Positions 33,913 to 42,376 of a stretch of 64,000 nucleotides of DNA are shown in pieces (position 1 is the stretch's first letter; every line of letters begins with the position of its first letter). Source of the DNA: UBA2185 sp964564625 (GTDB lineage Bacteria; Desulfobacterota; Syntrophia; Syntrophales; UBA2185); the NCBI GenBank assembly GCA_964564625.1, contig CAZMBE010000004.1:1-64000 (forward strand), read 5' to 3'. Below the pieces are notes generated by a model. The model had not been told where the DNA came from and made no database searches. It saw only the letters and a list, made by a program, of their open reading frames with translations. The translations under genes were made by a program, and so were the position numbers.

Positions 33913-34407
33913 TCACAGAGAAGCCGTCTCACAATTATTCCCCTTTTCACATCCTTCTGTTGTGGAAACCTTATTACCAAAATCTGTTGTCGTTAAATAA
34001 TACTGAACAGGATAAGTATGGTCATCAAGAACAATCTGTTTGGCGATCTTCTTTTTCGCATTGATCACTATGGGCGCCCTCAGATTGACGGAAACTGTAA
34101 AGGGAGTCTTGCGGATAGTCACAATCGATAACATGACCACATCGTCTGCGTGTTCTATTTCCAGAAGTTGTGCATCATTATCTCCTAACACCGGCTCATA
34201 ATCAGCTTTTGCGATAAAGGGATTGATCACGACAAAGGCTATTGTCCTGTCGTCAAGGGACTGGAACCACCAAAAGGGGTTTTTTTCATCTTGTATGTGC
34301 AACACATATTTCTTCAGGTGTTCAAATCCAAGGATTCCGCCTCGCATTTCAATAATCCTGGTTTCATCTACTTCAATCTCCCCGAAGCGGGTGGTAATTT
34401 CATTCAC
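33913..34407 (-). CDS. fliW: Flagellar assembly factor FliW
   Basis: The 164-residue protein binds and inhibits CsrA and is itself sequestered by flagellin, forming the partner-switch that matches flagellin translation to export. The start is GTG at 34407 with GGGGAGG ahead. Family motifs are FGEIEVDETRIIEMRGGILG, the FWWFQSLDD loop and NLRAPIVINAKKKIAKQIVL. csrA lies 21 bases upstream on the same strand, the typical csrA-fliW pair. The C-terminal extension after YYLTTTDFG is longer than usual and acidic. Confidence 0.96.
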   Translation of the reverse strand: MNEITTRFGEIEVDETRIIEMRGGILGFEHLKKYVLHIQDEKNPFWWFQSLDDRTIAFVVINPFIAKADYEPVLGDNDAQLLEIEHADDVVMLSIVTIRKTPFTVSVNLRAPIVINAKKKIAKQIVLDDHTYPVQYYLTTTDFGNKVSTTEGCEKGNNCETASL

Positions 34408-34428
34408 TCTATAAACCTCCCCATGTGC

Positions 34429-34692
34429 TCAAATCTCTTTTTGATCTTTTGTCAGCAAACTTTTTAAACCATCCAGAATGCCGGGCAAGGTTTCCTTCTC
34501 TATGCTTGCCCCCTGTAAAGCCTGGATATTCTGTTCTTTGATAAGATGGTAAATCTCCTCCCGGTGAACGGCAATATGTGCAGGAGCCTCGATGCCAACC
34601 CGTATCTGTTTCCCCTTCGTTTCCAGGAAAGTGATTTTTATATCATCACCTATTGTGATAGATTCACCCAACTTCCGTGTCAGGATTAACAT
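34429..34692 (-). CDS. csrA: Carbon storage regulator CsrA
   Basis: The RNA-binding translational repressor has 87 residues from the second of two adjacent ATGs (MLILTRKLGESITIGDDIKI). The conserved Arg is in GIEAPAHIAVHREEIY, which forms the RNA-binding edge. The C-terminal tail (QNIQALQGASIEKETLPGIL) is longer than in E. coli CsrA and of the FliW-dependent kind. It lies between flgL and fliW. Its obvious target is the flagellin leader, where a GGA hairpin and a GGA-containing ribosome binding site are found. Confidence 0.96.
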   Translation of the reverse strand: MLILTRKLGESITIGDDIKITFLETKGKQIRVGIEAPAHIAVHREEIYHLIKEQNIQALQGASIEKETLPGILDGLKSLLTKDQKEI

Positions 34693-34722
34693 CATTCCTC
34701 CATATGAAAACTATTTTTGGTT

Positions 34723-35919
34723 TCACTTAATAAAATCAATGATGGAAATGTTACCGATACTCCCCGCCATCTGATATGTGGCCTGGAGCGCTATTTCTTT
34801 CATTTTGTAATCTGTGATCAATGCCGCCACATCGGCGTCTTCAATATCCGAGGTAAGACTGGTTAATTGTAGATCAAGATCTGCCAGCGCCTTATTCGAA
34901 GCATCCAGGCTGTTCGTCCTGGTACCGCATTGCGCTGTATAACGGTTAATCTGATGCATCGCTTCATCGAGTGGGTTTAATTGATTCTTGATGCCGTCGG
35001 TATCATTGTTCTCAAGGGCAGTTTTCAAATCATTCAATACCTTGAAAAGGTTCACAACGCCCTGTCCCTGATCTGTAAATGCCGCTTCTCCCGTGACATT
35101 GTAATTCATCATAACATCCTTCCCAACTTCACTGGATAGTTCCTCCCCATTACCGTTGTAATACCCGGGCGCAAAGCCATTGACACAGAACACATCATTG
35201 GTTGCCGGATTCACTGTCCCCGCGGTAAATGTGAGTTGGATACCGTCACCGATAGTGACAGGAGCACTCAGATCAGTTTGTGTAGCCCCCCATGTTATCC
35301 CTCCGTCTGCTGAAATCTGGTATGTTGAGGCAGATAACGTTCCACCTGTAATGATCTTAAGCACATAGGTTTTGTTGGTAGTCCCTGTATAGGCGCCTCC
35401 GGATGTTGCGGTGCCGTCAAAGGCGTTGTTCCCCGCCGAAACCGCATTATCAATACGGGCAGCAGATGCAGTTGTGGAAAATGGTTCCGTGTCTGTTTTC
35501 GTACCTGAGAAGAGATATCTGTTTCCGAATTTTGCATTCGCCAGAGAACAGATCTGTTCAATGAGCGGCTGGAGGGAATCGGCGGCAATCTGCCTCGTAG
35601 AGGCTGTCGCCGTTGCCGTTGCCTGTGAGACGGCCGTTTCTTTGACCTTTGTCAGGATATCGTTTACATTTGATAAACTTGACTCGGTAGCAGAAAGCCA
35701 CGACTTACTGCTTTCAATATTTGCCTGGTAACTACTTATACACGCCTTCGCCGTTCTGTAATCCAGAATTTTTCCCATTCCCAGAGGATCATCAGACGGC
35801 TTGTTAACTTGTTTTTGTGTCGCAATTTTCTCCATCAGTTCGCTATATTTGCCTTGAGTTTTGAATATGCTGTTATTCAGCATTTCATACCTCATCTGAT
35901 CGGTAACACGTGTTATCAT
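34723..35919 (-). CDS. flgL: Hook-filament junction protein FlgL
   Basis: The 398-residue hook-associated protein 3 bridges FlgK and the filament. The N-terminus (MITRVTDQMRYEMLNNSIFK) and C-terminus (DVAALITDYKMKEIALQATY) are homologous to flagellin D0/D1. The middle (about 150-270) is a Gly/Thr-rich beta domain, longer than in enterobacterial FlgL. It lies 13 bases after flgK. Secreted by the flagellar export system, with FlgN as the expected chaperone. Confidence 0.95.
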   Translation of the reverse strand: MITRVTDQMRYEMLNNSIFKTQGKYSELMEKIATQKQVNKPSDDPLGMGKILDYRTAKACISSYQANIESSKSWLSATESSLSNVNDILTKVKETAVSQATATATASTRQIAADSLQPLIEQICSLANAKFGNRYLFSGTKTDTEPFSTTASAARIDNAVSAGNNAFDGTATSGGAYTGTTNKTYVLKIITGGTLSASTYQISADGGITWGATQTDLSAPVTIGDGIQLTFTAGTVNPATNDVFCVNGFAPGYYNGNGEELSSEVGKDVMMNYNVTGEAAFTDQGQGVVNLFKVLNDLKTALENNDTDGIKNQLNPLDEAMHQINRYTAQCGTRTNSLDASNKALADLDLQLTSLTSDIEDADVAALITDYKMKEIALQATYQMAGSIGNISIIDFIK

Positions 35920-35932
35920 AGTCTCACCTGTT

Positions 35933-37351
35933 TCACTTCCCCAAATTAATAAGTACGTCCATCATCTCGCTAATCACTCCGGCCAGCCTGGCTGCTGCGT
36001 TGTATCCCGCCTGATACTTGATCATGTTCAACATCTCCTCATCGATTGAGACTCCCGAAACTGATTCCCTCTGACTCTCTATCTGGTTCAGAACATATGT
36101 TTGCTGGTCAAGACTGCGCTGTGACGAGGCGACATCATTGCCTATCCTCGCCATGAGGGTCTGGTAAAAATTGTCAATCGTTGCGGTTCCACCTGCCATC
36201 AGCATACTGTCATCCTTTATTGCATTAATGAAACTTGCATTTTGTCCGTCTCTGTTCACCGTTGCGGAGGCAGCAATCTGCCTTACATCCGCAGCAATTG
36301 ACGAATTGACGTACATGTCCTTTGCCAGAGTTGATGCTGACGAAAAAAAGTCCCCCCCGACATTTCCGTCAAGATCATAGCCCGAGTTATGCTGAGTATT
36401 GACAGTGTTGACGATGGTTGCGGCCATAGTATTAAGATCGCTCAGGTATCCATTATACTGCCCGGTCGACGGATCCCAAACATAAATTTTATCCCTCACA
36501 TCAAGGAGACCGGCCAGTGTTCCCCCTCGCAGGTGGTCATTAATTGCTACCGTTGGCGTATCTTCAAATACGATATCATAATAATTCGAATTCGCCGGAT
36601 TGTCTTCTACATCAAGCTTCCATACATTGATCCCCTCTACAAGGGATCTGCCATTAGAGATAAATATATTCAGTGAACCATCGGCTTCTTCGTAGTAATT
36701 CACATCGATTGTCTTTCCTATCTTTTGCAACAGCTCCGCTCTTTGGTCCCGCAAACTCGCAGCGTTGCCGCCGCTGATCTCAATCTGGGCAATTTTGTCG
36801 TTTAAATCTGCCATTGTATCGAGATACTGGTTTAGTTGCGTCACCGTATCGGAAATGAGGGTGTTCGTGTCACCCTGAATGTTGATAAGTTCGTTTGCCT
36901 TCTGCCTGAACATGGAGGCGAGGCTCTGAGATACGGATACCAGGTTATCTCTCTCAGTGATTCCTGTCGGATTCACAGAAAGTTCTGACCAGGCGTCCCA
37001 GAATTTCGATAACAGTTCATTGATTCCCCCGCCGGAGCTTTCATTGAAGATCCCCTCTACCCTGTTCAGTACATCCGACTGGGCCCTGTTATATCCCACT
37101 TCCTGTTCCTGCCGAACCATTGACGCCTCAAGATATTTATCATAGAGCCTTTCGATTGCCGTAATTTTAACCCCGAACTGTCCCTGTTCCTGCGAGGAAT
37201 CAATTACGCCGATAGAACCAAACGCGGCACGTAATCTTGAGTAACCAGGCGTATCCACATTGGCAATATTATTCCCGGTAACATTAAGAGCAGTAAGATG
37301 GCTTAAAATAGCCTCCCTTGAAGTATTTAATACACGACCTATATCTCCCAT
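35933..37351 (-). CDS. flgK: Hook-filament junction protein FlgK
   Basis: The 472-residue hook-associated protein 1 has the rod/hook-type N-terminal motif LTALNVTGNNIANVDTPGYS (residues about 20-39) and the C-terminal MLNMIKYQAGYNAAARLAGV. The middle contains the typical domain LRDQRAELLQKIGKTIDVNY and NGRSLVEG. GAGGG precedes the ATG. It follows flgN by 3 bases, the usual flgN-flgK-flgL order. No truncation is seen. Confidence 0.96.
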   Translation of the reverse strand: MGDIGRVLNTSREAILSHLTALNVTGNNIANVDTPGYSRLRAAFGSIGVIDSSQEQGQFGVKITAIERLYDKYLEASMVRQEQEVGYNRAQSDVLNRVEGIFNESSGGGINELLSKFWDAWSELSVNPTGITERDNLVSVSQSLASMFRQKANELINIQGDTNTLISDTVTQLNQYLDTMADLNDKIAQIEISGGNAASLRDQRAELLQKIGKTIDVNYYEEADGSLNIFISNGRSLVEGINVWKLDVEDNPANSNYYDIVFEDTPTVAINDHLRGGTLAGLLDVRDKIYVWDPSTGQYNGYLSDLNTMAATIVNTVNTQHNSGYDLDGNVGGDFFSSASTLAKDMYVNSSIAADVRQIAASATVNRDGQNASFINAIKDDSMLMAGGTATIDNFYQTLMARIGNDVASSQRSLDQQTYVLNQIESQRESVSGVSIDEEMLNMIKYQAGYNAAARLAGVISEMMDVLINLGK

Positions 37352-37354
37352 AAT

Positions 37355-37891
37355 TTACCCTCGCGTCTTCACTATTTTTCCGTTCCGGGCAATGGGCCTC
37401 ATTCTCCCCGAAGGCATGTAGCAGGCCGAAGCGGAAGACATGAGACTATGAATAAAATCGACAGATCCCTGCAGAAACTGAAGGGAATAATCAAGAAGTC
37501 CCTTGTTATTTTGATTCATTTCCCGGTTTTTCGCGACAAGTCCGTGTAAAATGGACTGGCACTCTATAAGATCTTTTTCCTGATCATGATCCGCATAGGA
37601 TATTAAAGTTGACAGATTGATTTCTTTTTCTTCGAGATCTAACATTCTCGCTATTTTTTTTACAATCTTTAATCTCCCCTCCTCTAACATTTTTGCTTTT
37701 AAAAGCACCGTTTCTTTTTTGCTGTTGCTCTCAAGGATACGATCAAGAGAAGGTTTTAACAATATCACCCTTTCCTGCGTGATAGTAGTTTGAAGCTCCC
37801 GGTAAACCGCTATCTCCCTCTTCAGGAGATCGATAAGTGAATCGAGAAGTGGATATAAATCATTATGGATGCTTGTAGTTAGTTGAATCAT
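37355..37891 (-). CDS. flgN: FlgK/FlgL export chaperone FlgN
   Basis: The 178-residue helical chaperone binds the C-terminal ends of FlgK and FlgL. IHNDLYPLLDSLIDLLKREI, YRELQTTITQERVILLKPS and RMLDLEEKEINLSTLI fit the FlgN family. The C-terminus (CYMPSGRMRPIARNGKIVKTRG) is basic, with a YxPSG segment common near the end of FlgN proteins. It sits between flgM (about 270 bases upstream, with repeat R2 in the gap) and flgK. Start ATG at 37891 or GTG at 37894. Confidence 0.85.
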   Translation of the reverse strand: MIQLTTSIHNDLYPLLDSLIDLLKREIAVYRELQTTITQERVILLKPSLDRILESNSKKETVLLKAKMLEEGRLKIVKKIARMLDLEEKEINLSTLISYADHDQEKDLIECQSILHGLVAKNREMNQNNKGLLDYSLQFLQGSVDFIHSLMSSASACYMPSGRMRPIARNGKIVKTRG

Positions 37892-37912
37892 CACCGTACC
37901 CTGATATGTAAT

Positions 37913-37995
37913 TACCCTAAAACAAAGGAACCTCTATTGAAGCTCTTCGCAGTAAACTGCAAAAGAATCTTCGATCCATAAGGAATATTATGTTC
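37913..37995. repeat. Dispersed repeat R2, copy b
   Basis: This is the minus-strand counterpart of 29810-29880: CCTTATGGATCGAAGATTCT, then GTTTACTGCG and CTTCAATA. It contains the dyad CTTCGCAG-TAAA-CTGC. It lies in the 264-base flgM-flgN gap, which also holds an imperfect CCCC/GGGG hairpin near 38014-38034 but no gene. Confidence 0.5.
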
Positions 37996-38158
37996 CCCAT
38001 CTGCTCGCGCACCCCTCAGCATACTGCGGGGAATGCGTTCACTGCCGGATTCAATCTTGGCCATGCTGTAGAGGTGGGCAAAACATAGCCTCATCTCCAT
38101 GAACGATGCGGTAGGCTTGTGCGGATCAAACTTCTGAAAAAAAACGGGAGAGAGTTAT

Positions 38159-38464
38159 TTAGGAGAATATATCCAAAAGAGACTCTGCCACCATTTTCTC
38201 AGCAATTTTTTGTCCGTTTACGTCGTATACGCCCTTTTCAACCTGTTCCTTCAATTCACGAACTTTTTCTTCGCGGACATCAGGGAGCTGGTTTATTGCA
38301 TCGCGCAATTGCTGAATGTCTCTTGCCTTGGTGGAAAGATTTACTTTCTCTTCTGGTGCCGGATTGCCGCCGACCCTGGGGTTGGATTCAGACTGCACTT
38401 TATCAATTTTCTGATACTGCTGAATCGCTTTGAGCGCGGCATCATCGACCTTAGAAATTTTCAT
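38159..38464 (-). CDS. flgM: Anti-sigma-28 factor FlgM
   Basis: The 101-residue largely disordered protein has the FlgM C-terminal sigma-binding helices VREEKVRELKEQVEKGVYDV and GQKIAEKMVAESLLDIF. It holds FliA inactive until hook completion, then is exported. AAGGAGATTCGGAAG precedes the ATG. It has a private sigma-28 promoter in the gap after flgJ, giving feedback, as well as read-through from the flgF operon. FliA is encoded at 47947. Confidence 0.93.
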   Translation of the reverse strand: MKISKVDDAALKAIQQYQKIDKVQSESNPRVGGNPAPEEKVNLSTKARDIQQLRDAINQLPDVREEKVRELKEQVEKGVYDVNGQKIAEKMVAESLLDIFS

Positions 38465-38500
38465 CTTCCGAATCTCCTTACGATTCTTTGTTTAACACAC

Positions 38501-38528
38501 TTATCGGCAAGAAGACAATAAAACTTTA
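38501..38528 (-). promoter_or_regulatory. Sigma-28-type promoter for flgM
   Basis: On the minus strand, TAAAGTTT (38521-38528) and GCCGATAA (38501-38508) are perfect consensus boxes with a 12-base spacer, about 37 bases upstream of the flgM start. Confidence 0.9.
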
Positions 38529-38549
38529 ATGAAACCTCCAATGTTGCTT

Positions 38550-38870
38550 TCAGCGACGACTGTTTAACTGTTCAAAAAGGATTTGCTTTAAACCTGCACC
38601 ACTTTCTTTATTTGCCATTTCTTCTGCAACTTTTTGATCAAAAATCATGTTGTATGAATCTTTTCCAGGACTCTGTTTTAAAAAACCACTCCTGGGTATT
38701 GTCTGGCGCATACCTTTAAACATGTAATATAAAAAAATAGACTCAAAGTCGGCGCAGGTCTTCTTCAACTTTTTTTCTTTGATGGCTTCCCCGTTCTCCA
38801 TTTCATCAGTTTTTTTCTGATAAATGTTCTGATTTATAATCTGTGATTTCAATCCTGTTATATCTGCCAT
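38550..38870 (-). CDS. flgJ: Rod-binding protein FlgJ, N-terminal domain only
   Basis: The 106-residue protein contains only the rod-binding domain (KTCADFESIFLYYMFKGMRQTIPRSGFLKQ; FDQKVAEEMANKESGAGLKQ). The C-terminal muramidase of enterobacterial FlgJ is absent, as is usual in deltaproteobacteria. It helps rod assembly through the cell wall. It follows flgI by 12 bases and is followed by the flgM promoter. A separate peptidoglycan hydrolase must act elsewhere. Confidence 0.9.
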   Translation of the reverse strand: MADITGLKSQIINQNIYQKKTDEMENGEAIKEKKLKKTCADFESIFLYYMFKGMRQTIPRSGFLKQSPGKDSYNMIFDQKVAEEMANKESGAGLKQILFEQLNSRR

Positions 38871-38882
38871 GATATTGATACC

Positions 38883-40070
38883 CTATATAATTCTTAAATC
38901 AGCCTGGAGCGCCCCCGCTGCCTTTATCGCCTGCATGATGGTAATGAGGTCCCTTGGCGAGACACCGATCGCATTGAGAGCCCTTACAACTTCCTGAATT
39001 GTGACACCTCTGGGCACTACAAGAAGCTGCTTTTTTTCCTCTGCTACACTTACTTTACTCTCGGGTGTTACTACTGTCTGTCCACCGGGAGCCACGATCA
39101 CACCACCTTTTTTAGTCGGCGCGCTACCGGCAGAAGCCTGCGGAGCGAACGGAAGCGGTTGGGAAACCCTCTTTTCTTCTTTAATTTGAATACTTAAATT
39201 TCCATGAGCGATAGCTACAGTGGATATCCTCACGTTTTCGCCCATCACCACAGTCCCGGTTTTTTCATTCATAACAACGACAGCCACGGAATCAACAGGA
39301 ATGTCAAGGTTTTCCAAAATAGATACAAGCTTCACCACGTTTATCCCCGCATCCTGCTTGATTTTTACACGAACAGAACTAGAATCGACAAGCCTTGCAT
39401 CAACAACGCTTGACATTGCCGAGTTGATCACCTCCGCCATTCTGGTTAACGTTGTGAAATCTGATTGATAGAGGTTTACGGTGAGGACCTTGCTCTTGTC
39501 AAATTCATGGGTTAGTTCCTTCTCCACGGTGGCGCCGTTTGTAATCCGACCGGCAGTGGTGTGGTTTTTTGTCACTCCCCCGCCGGCAGCGCCACTCGCC
39601 GAGAATCCGCCGATAGTGATAGACCCTTGCGCAACAGCATAGACCGCGCCGTCCGCACCCTTAAGGGGGGTCATGAGCAAGGTGCCGCCAAGAAGACTCT
39701 TGGCATTACCGATAGAGGATACATCAACATCTATCCTCGTTCCCTGTTTCACGAAAGGCGGCAACTTGGCGGTTACCATAACAGCAGCAACATTATCCGC
39801 CTTGACATCTCTGGAGGTTGGTATGACGAGCCCCTGACGGTTCAACATATTGACAAGGGTTTCCTTTGTAAACCCATTTTTCACGTCATCACCCGTGCCG
39901 TTCAATCCGACGACCAGCCCATACCCGATAAGCTGGTTGTCCCTTACCCCGCCGATATTCGCGATGTCCTTTATCCTCGCTGCATGCACACTATCCACAA
40001 AAATCATACAGACGAGAGCACATGCCACGACACCGCATATTTTCATTCTATATGTTGAACGTTCTCTCAT
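38883..40070 (-). CDS. flgI: Flagellar P-ring protein FlgI
   Basis: The 395-residue periplasmic ring protein has a signal peptide (KICGVVACALVCMIFVDSVHA) ending before ARIKDIANIGGVRDNQLIGY. Family blocks include GLVVGLNGTGDDVKNGFTKE and FASxxxx-type DVSSIGNAKSLLGGTLLMTPL. A low-complexity insert of about 20 residues (PFAPQASAGSAPTKKGGVIV) interrupts the usual VSQPxPFS...TVV segment near residue 320. Its start is placed at 40070, since the GAGGAATGGTG ribosome binding site suits it; it overlaps the end of flgH. Confidence 0.94.
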   Translation of the reverse strand: MRERSTYRMKICGVVACALVCMIFVDSVHAARIKDIANIGGVRDNQLIGYGLVVGLNGTGDDVKNGFTKETLVNMLNRQGLVIPTSRDVKADNVAAVMVTAKLPPFVKQGTRIDVDVSSIGNAKSLLGGTLLMTPLKGADGAVYAVAQGSITIGGFSASGAAGGGVTKNHTTAGRITNGATVEKELTHEFDKSKVLTVNLYQSDFTTLTRMAEVINSAMSSVVDARLVDSSSVRVKIKQDAGINVVKLVSILENLDIPVDSVAVVVMNEKTGTVVMGENVRISTVAIAHGNLSIQIKEEKRVSQPLPFAPQASAGSAPTKKGGVIVAPGGQTVVTPESKVSVAEEKKQLLVVPRGVTIQEVVRALNAIGVSPRDLITIMQAIKAAGALQADLRII

Positions 40071-40093
40071 ATTTTTCACCATTCCTCGGGACA

Positions 40094-40792
40094 TCAGAAC
40101 GGCCACACCCAGTCTACAACACGGGTAAGCCAGCCCGGCCTCATTTTGTCGTCCACAACACCTCTTCCCGTGTACACAATCTTTGCATCGGAAATGTATT
40201 GGGACAGAATCATGTTATCGGAAGTTATGTCATCAGGTCTGACAATGCCACTGATGATGAGATACTGATCCTCCGCGTTTATTGTAAGCTGTCGTCTCCC
40301 CTCGATGACGAAATTCCCGTTTTCCAAGATACTCATAACCCTCGCTGATATCCTTGCCGTCAAATTGCCGTCGCGCGTGGTCTTCCCTGATCCCTTCTGA
40401 GAATTATTAGCGGTGCCGGCCACTGATATAGAAGCGCCCATATTGGGATTACGCGAAAGGATCGATTGTTCCAGGCCCAACAGAGATGTAATGGCCGCAG
40501 ACGCGCTGGTATCCCTGCCGGTATCCGTGCTTGCATTATTACCGCCTATGGCGCTCTCACTCACCACAATCGTGAGGATATCATTGACTTGCCGCGCTCT
40601 CCGGTCAATAAAAAGCGAATTCATGGCATTCTCGCCCGGCCAGATAGTTCCCGGCGGCCTCTTTACCGTCTCCGGTGTCGACTGTATCACGGGAGGACGT
40701 TCGGCTTTCACGTAGAGATTACTCGAGCACCCCGCCATGAAGATGATCAGACACATCACACATATTTTCATCATAACCCGATAATTCGCCAT
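40094..40792 (-). CDS. flgH: Flagellar L-ring lipoprotein FlgH
   Basis: The 232-residue outer-membrane ring protein has a lipoprotein signal ending at MAGC (residues 18-22). Family motifs SLFIDRRARQVNDILTIVVS, GSGKTTRDGNLTARISARVM, ENGNFVIEGRRQLTINAEDQ and ISGIVRPDDITSDN are all present. AAAGGGGGG precedes the ATG. It lies 12 bases after flgA. The presence of L- and P-ring genes confirms an outer membrane. Confidence 0.97.
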   Translation of the reverse strand: MANYRVMMKICVMCLIIFMAGCSSNLYVKAERPPVIQSTPETVKRPPGTIWPGENAMNSLFIDRRARQVNDILTIVVSESAIGGNNASTDTGRDTSASAAITSLLGLEQSILSRNPNMGASISVAGTANNSQKGSGKTTRDGNLTARISARVMSILENGNFVIEGRRQLTINAEDQYLIISGIVRPDDITSDNMILSQYISDAKIVYTGRGVVDDKMRPGWLTRVVDWVWPF

Positions 40793-40803
40793 TCTTCCCC
40801 CCT

Positions 40804-41532
40804 TTAATATTCTATCATGACGGAAGAGTCATCAACAACCCGCGCATAGATTGATTTATTGGAAGATGTATTCCTCACTTTTATGAAATCCCCGCGGCTT
40901 CCGTCCTCCTCGCAGAGGCCGAACGTCATGATTGACATGGGACCGCTTTCCAGTACGACTTTTACTAACTTCCCCCGTTTAATAGTCTTCACAGACTTAA
41001 GCATGTTCCTTTTGATTTCGCTGTTCTGCATTACATCACTATAAAGACGCTTCCCTACTACATCTTCTATCTGTTTCATCACGTGTACGGGTGTCTGGAT
41101 AAACCACTTCCGGACAAGCTTAACATCCCCGTTGCCTATTTCAGAATCCCGGTGGAGATATTTTGTACTGACCACCACATCAATCGCCACTTCCATGCGT
41201 ACACGCACCGGTATATCCCTCAGCAAGGTCCCTTCATCATGAATGATAACCGTGAAGGTCGAATCTCCTATATACGCCTCTTCACGGATACTCTTTACCT
41301 TATAGCTGATTTTTTCCCCCTGTACGCTTACGTCTTGTATTCTGCCTAAAAAATCGACACGGATATTTCCCTGAGGCCAAGGCATATTCGCCTCAATGTA
41401 ATCCTTTACTATTGCTTTTATTTTACCTCCCTTGAGATATTCAACATGCGCCGCCGACAAGGGCAATACATCGAGAGTAATGAAGAACAATGTAAAGGAA
41501 ACAATTACCGCAATAAAAGCATGTTTTTTCAC
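40804..41532 (-). CDS. flgA: P-ring assembly chaperone FlgA
   Basis: The 242-residue periplasmic protein has a signal peptide (HAFIAVIVSFTLFFITLDVLPLS shortened) and an SAF-type C-terminal domain: VVVSTKYLHRDSEIGNGDVK, VVGKRLYSDVMQNSEIKRNM, VVLESGPMSIMTFGLCEEDG and GDFIKVRNTSSNKSIYARVV. The start codon is GTG at 41532 with TGAGG ahead. It lies 25 bases after flgG and before flgH. It helps FlgI polymerise around the rod. Confidence 0.93.
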   Translation of the reverse strand: MKKHAFIAVIVSFTLFFITLDVLPLSAAHVEYLKGGKIKAIVKDYIEANMPWPQGNIRVDFLGRIQDVSVQGEKISYKVKSIREEAYIGDSTFTVIIHDEGTLLRDIPVRVRMEVAIDVVVSTKYLHRDSEIGNGDVKLVRKWFIQTPVHVMKQIEDVVGKRLYSDVMQNSEIKRNMLKSVKTIKRGKLVKVVLESGPMSIMTFGLCEEDGSRGDFIKVRNTSSNKSIYARVVDDSSVMIEY

Positions 41533-41557
41533 AATCTATACCTCATGACATGTAGTA

Positions 41558-42340
41558 CTATCGTTTCAGGTTACTCACCATCTGCAGAATCTGGTCTGCC
41601 GTTTGTATTGCTTTCGTGTTAATTTCATACGCCCTCTGGCCTGCAATCATTTGCACCATTTCATCGACAACATTCACATTTGACATCTCGACGGCGTTTT
41701 GCGTGATCGTACCGAATCCTGTATCTCCCGGGTTTCCCTTTACAGGAGATCCCGAACTATCCGTGATATCATAAAGATTTCTCCCAATACTTTTCAGTCC
41801 GGCCGGGTTGATAAAGCGGACTAGTTCAATCCTGCCGCTTGCCAGTTTGTTTTCTATCTTATCTCTTGCTTCCCATGTTCCATCAGGCAATATCTGAAAT
41901 TTAACGGCCTCCTGGGGTACTGTGACCTGGGGGGTCAGCTTAAGACCTTCAGGATTAACCAGAACACCGTCCTTGTTGGTCATAAAGCTTCCCGCCTTCG
42001 AATATACCGTCCGCCCATTGTCGTCGAGCTGGAAAAAACCGTCACCCTCAATAACCCAGTCATAAGGACTTTCCGTTTGCTTGAAATCTCCCTGTGTGAA
42101 CATCTTTTTCGTTGCCGTTATTCTGGAACCCATACCAACTTCCACACCGACCGGTATCTGAGCCCCCGATGATGTTTCCGCTCCGGCTTTCTTGCCTGCC
42201 TGATAGAGTAAATCCTGAAACTCAGCCTTTGATTTTTTAAAGCCAACAGTGTTCACGTTGGCCAGGTTATTTGCCACAACGTCCAGGTTAATCTGTTGAG
42301 CTTCCATTCCTGTCGCTGCTGTCCATAACGATCTTAACAT
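41558..42340 (-). CDS. flgG: Distal rod protein FlgG
   Basis: The 260-residue rod protein has the N-terminal rod motif MEAQQINLDVVANNLANVNT, the FlgG-specific segment VEVGMGSRITATKKMFTQGD, and the C-terminal VNVVDEMVQMIAGQRAYEIN plus TADQILQMVSNLKR. The ribosome binding site is AGGAGG. It lies 36 bases after flgF. The long FlgG-specific extension separates it from FlgF. Complete. Confidence 0.97.
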   Translation of the reverse strand: MLRSLWTAATGMEAQQINLDVVANNLANVNTVGFKKSKAEFQDLLYQAGKKAGAETSSGAQIPVGVEVGMGSRITATKKMFTQGDFKQTESPYDWVIEGDGFFQLDDNGRTVYSKAGSFMTNKDGVLVNPEGLKLTPQVTVPQEAVKFQILPDGTWEARDKIENKLASGRIELVRFINPAGLKSIGRNLYDITDSSGSPVKGNPGDTGFGTITQNAVEMSNVNVVDEMVQMIAGQRAYEINTKAIQTADQILQMVSNLKR

Positions 42341-42376
42341 ACGAAACCTCCTATAATCATGACCTGCATGATCTTA

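Noticed and set aside
37912..38100. 62-codon minus-strand ORF between flgM and flgN
   Set aside because: It lies mostly in repeat R2b; its similarity to the ORF at 29826 is due to the shared repeat.
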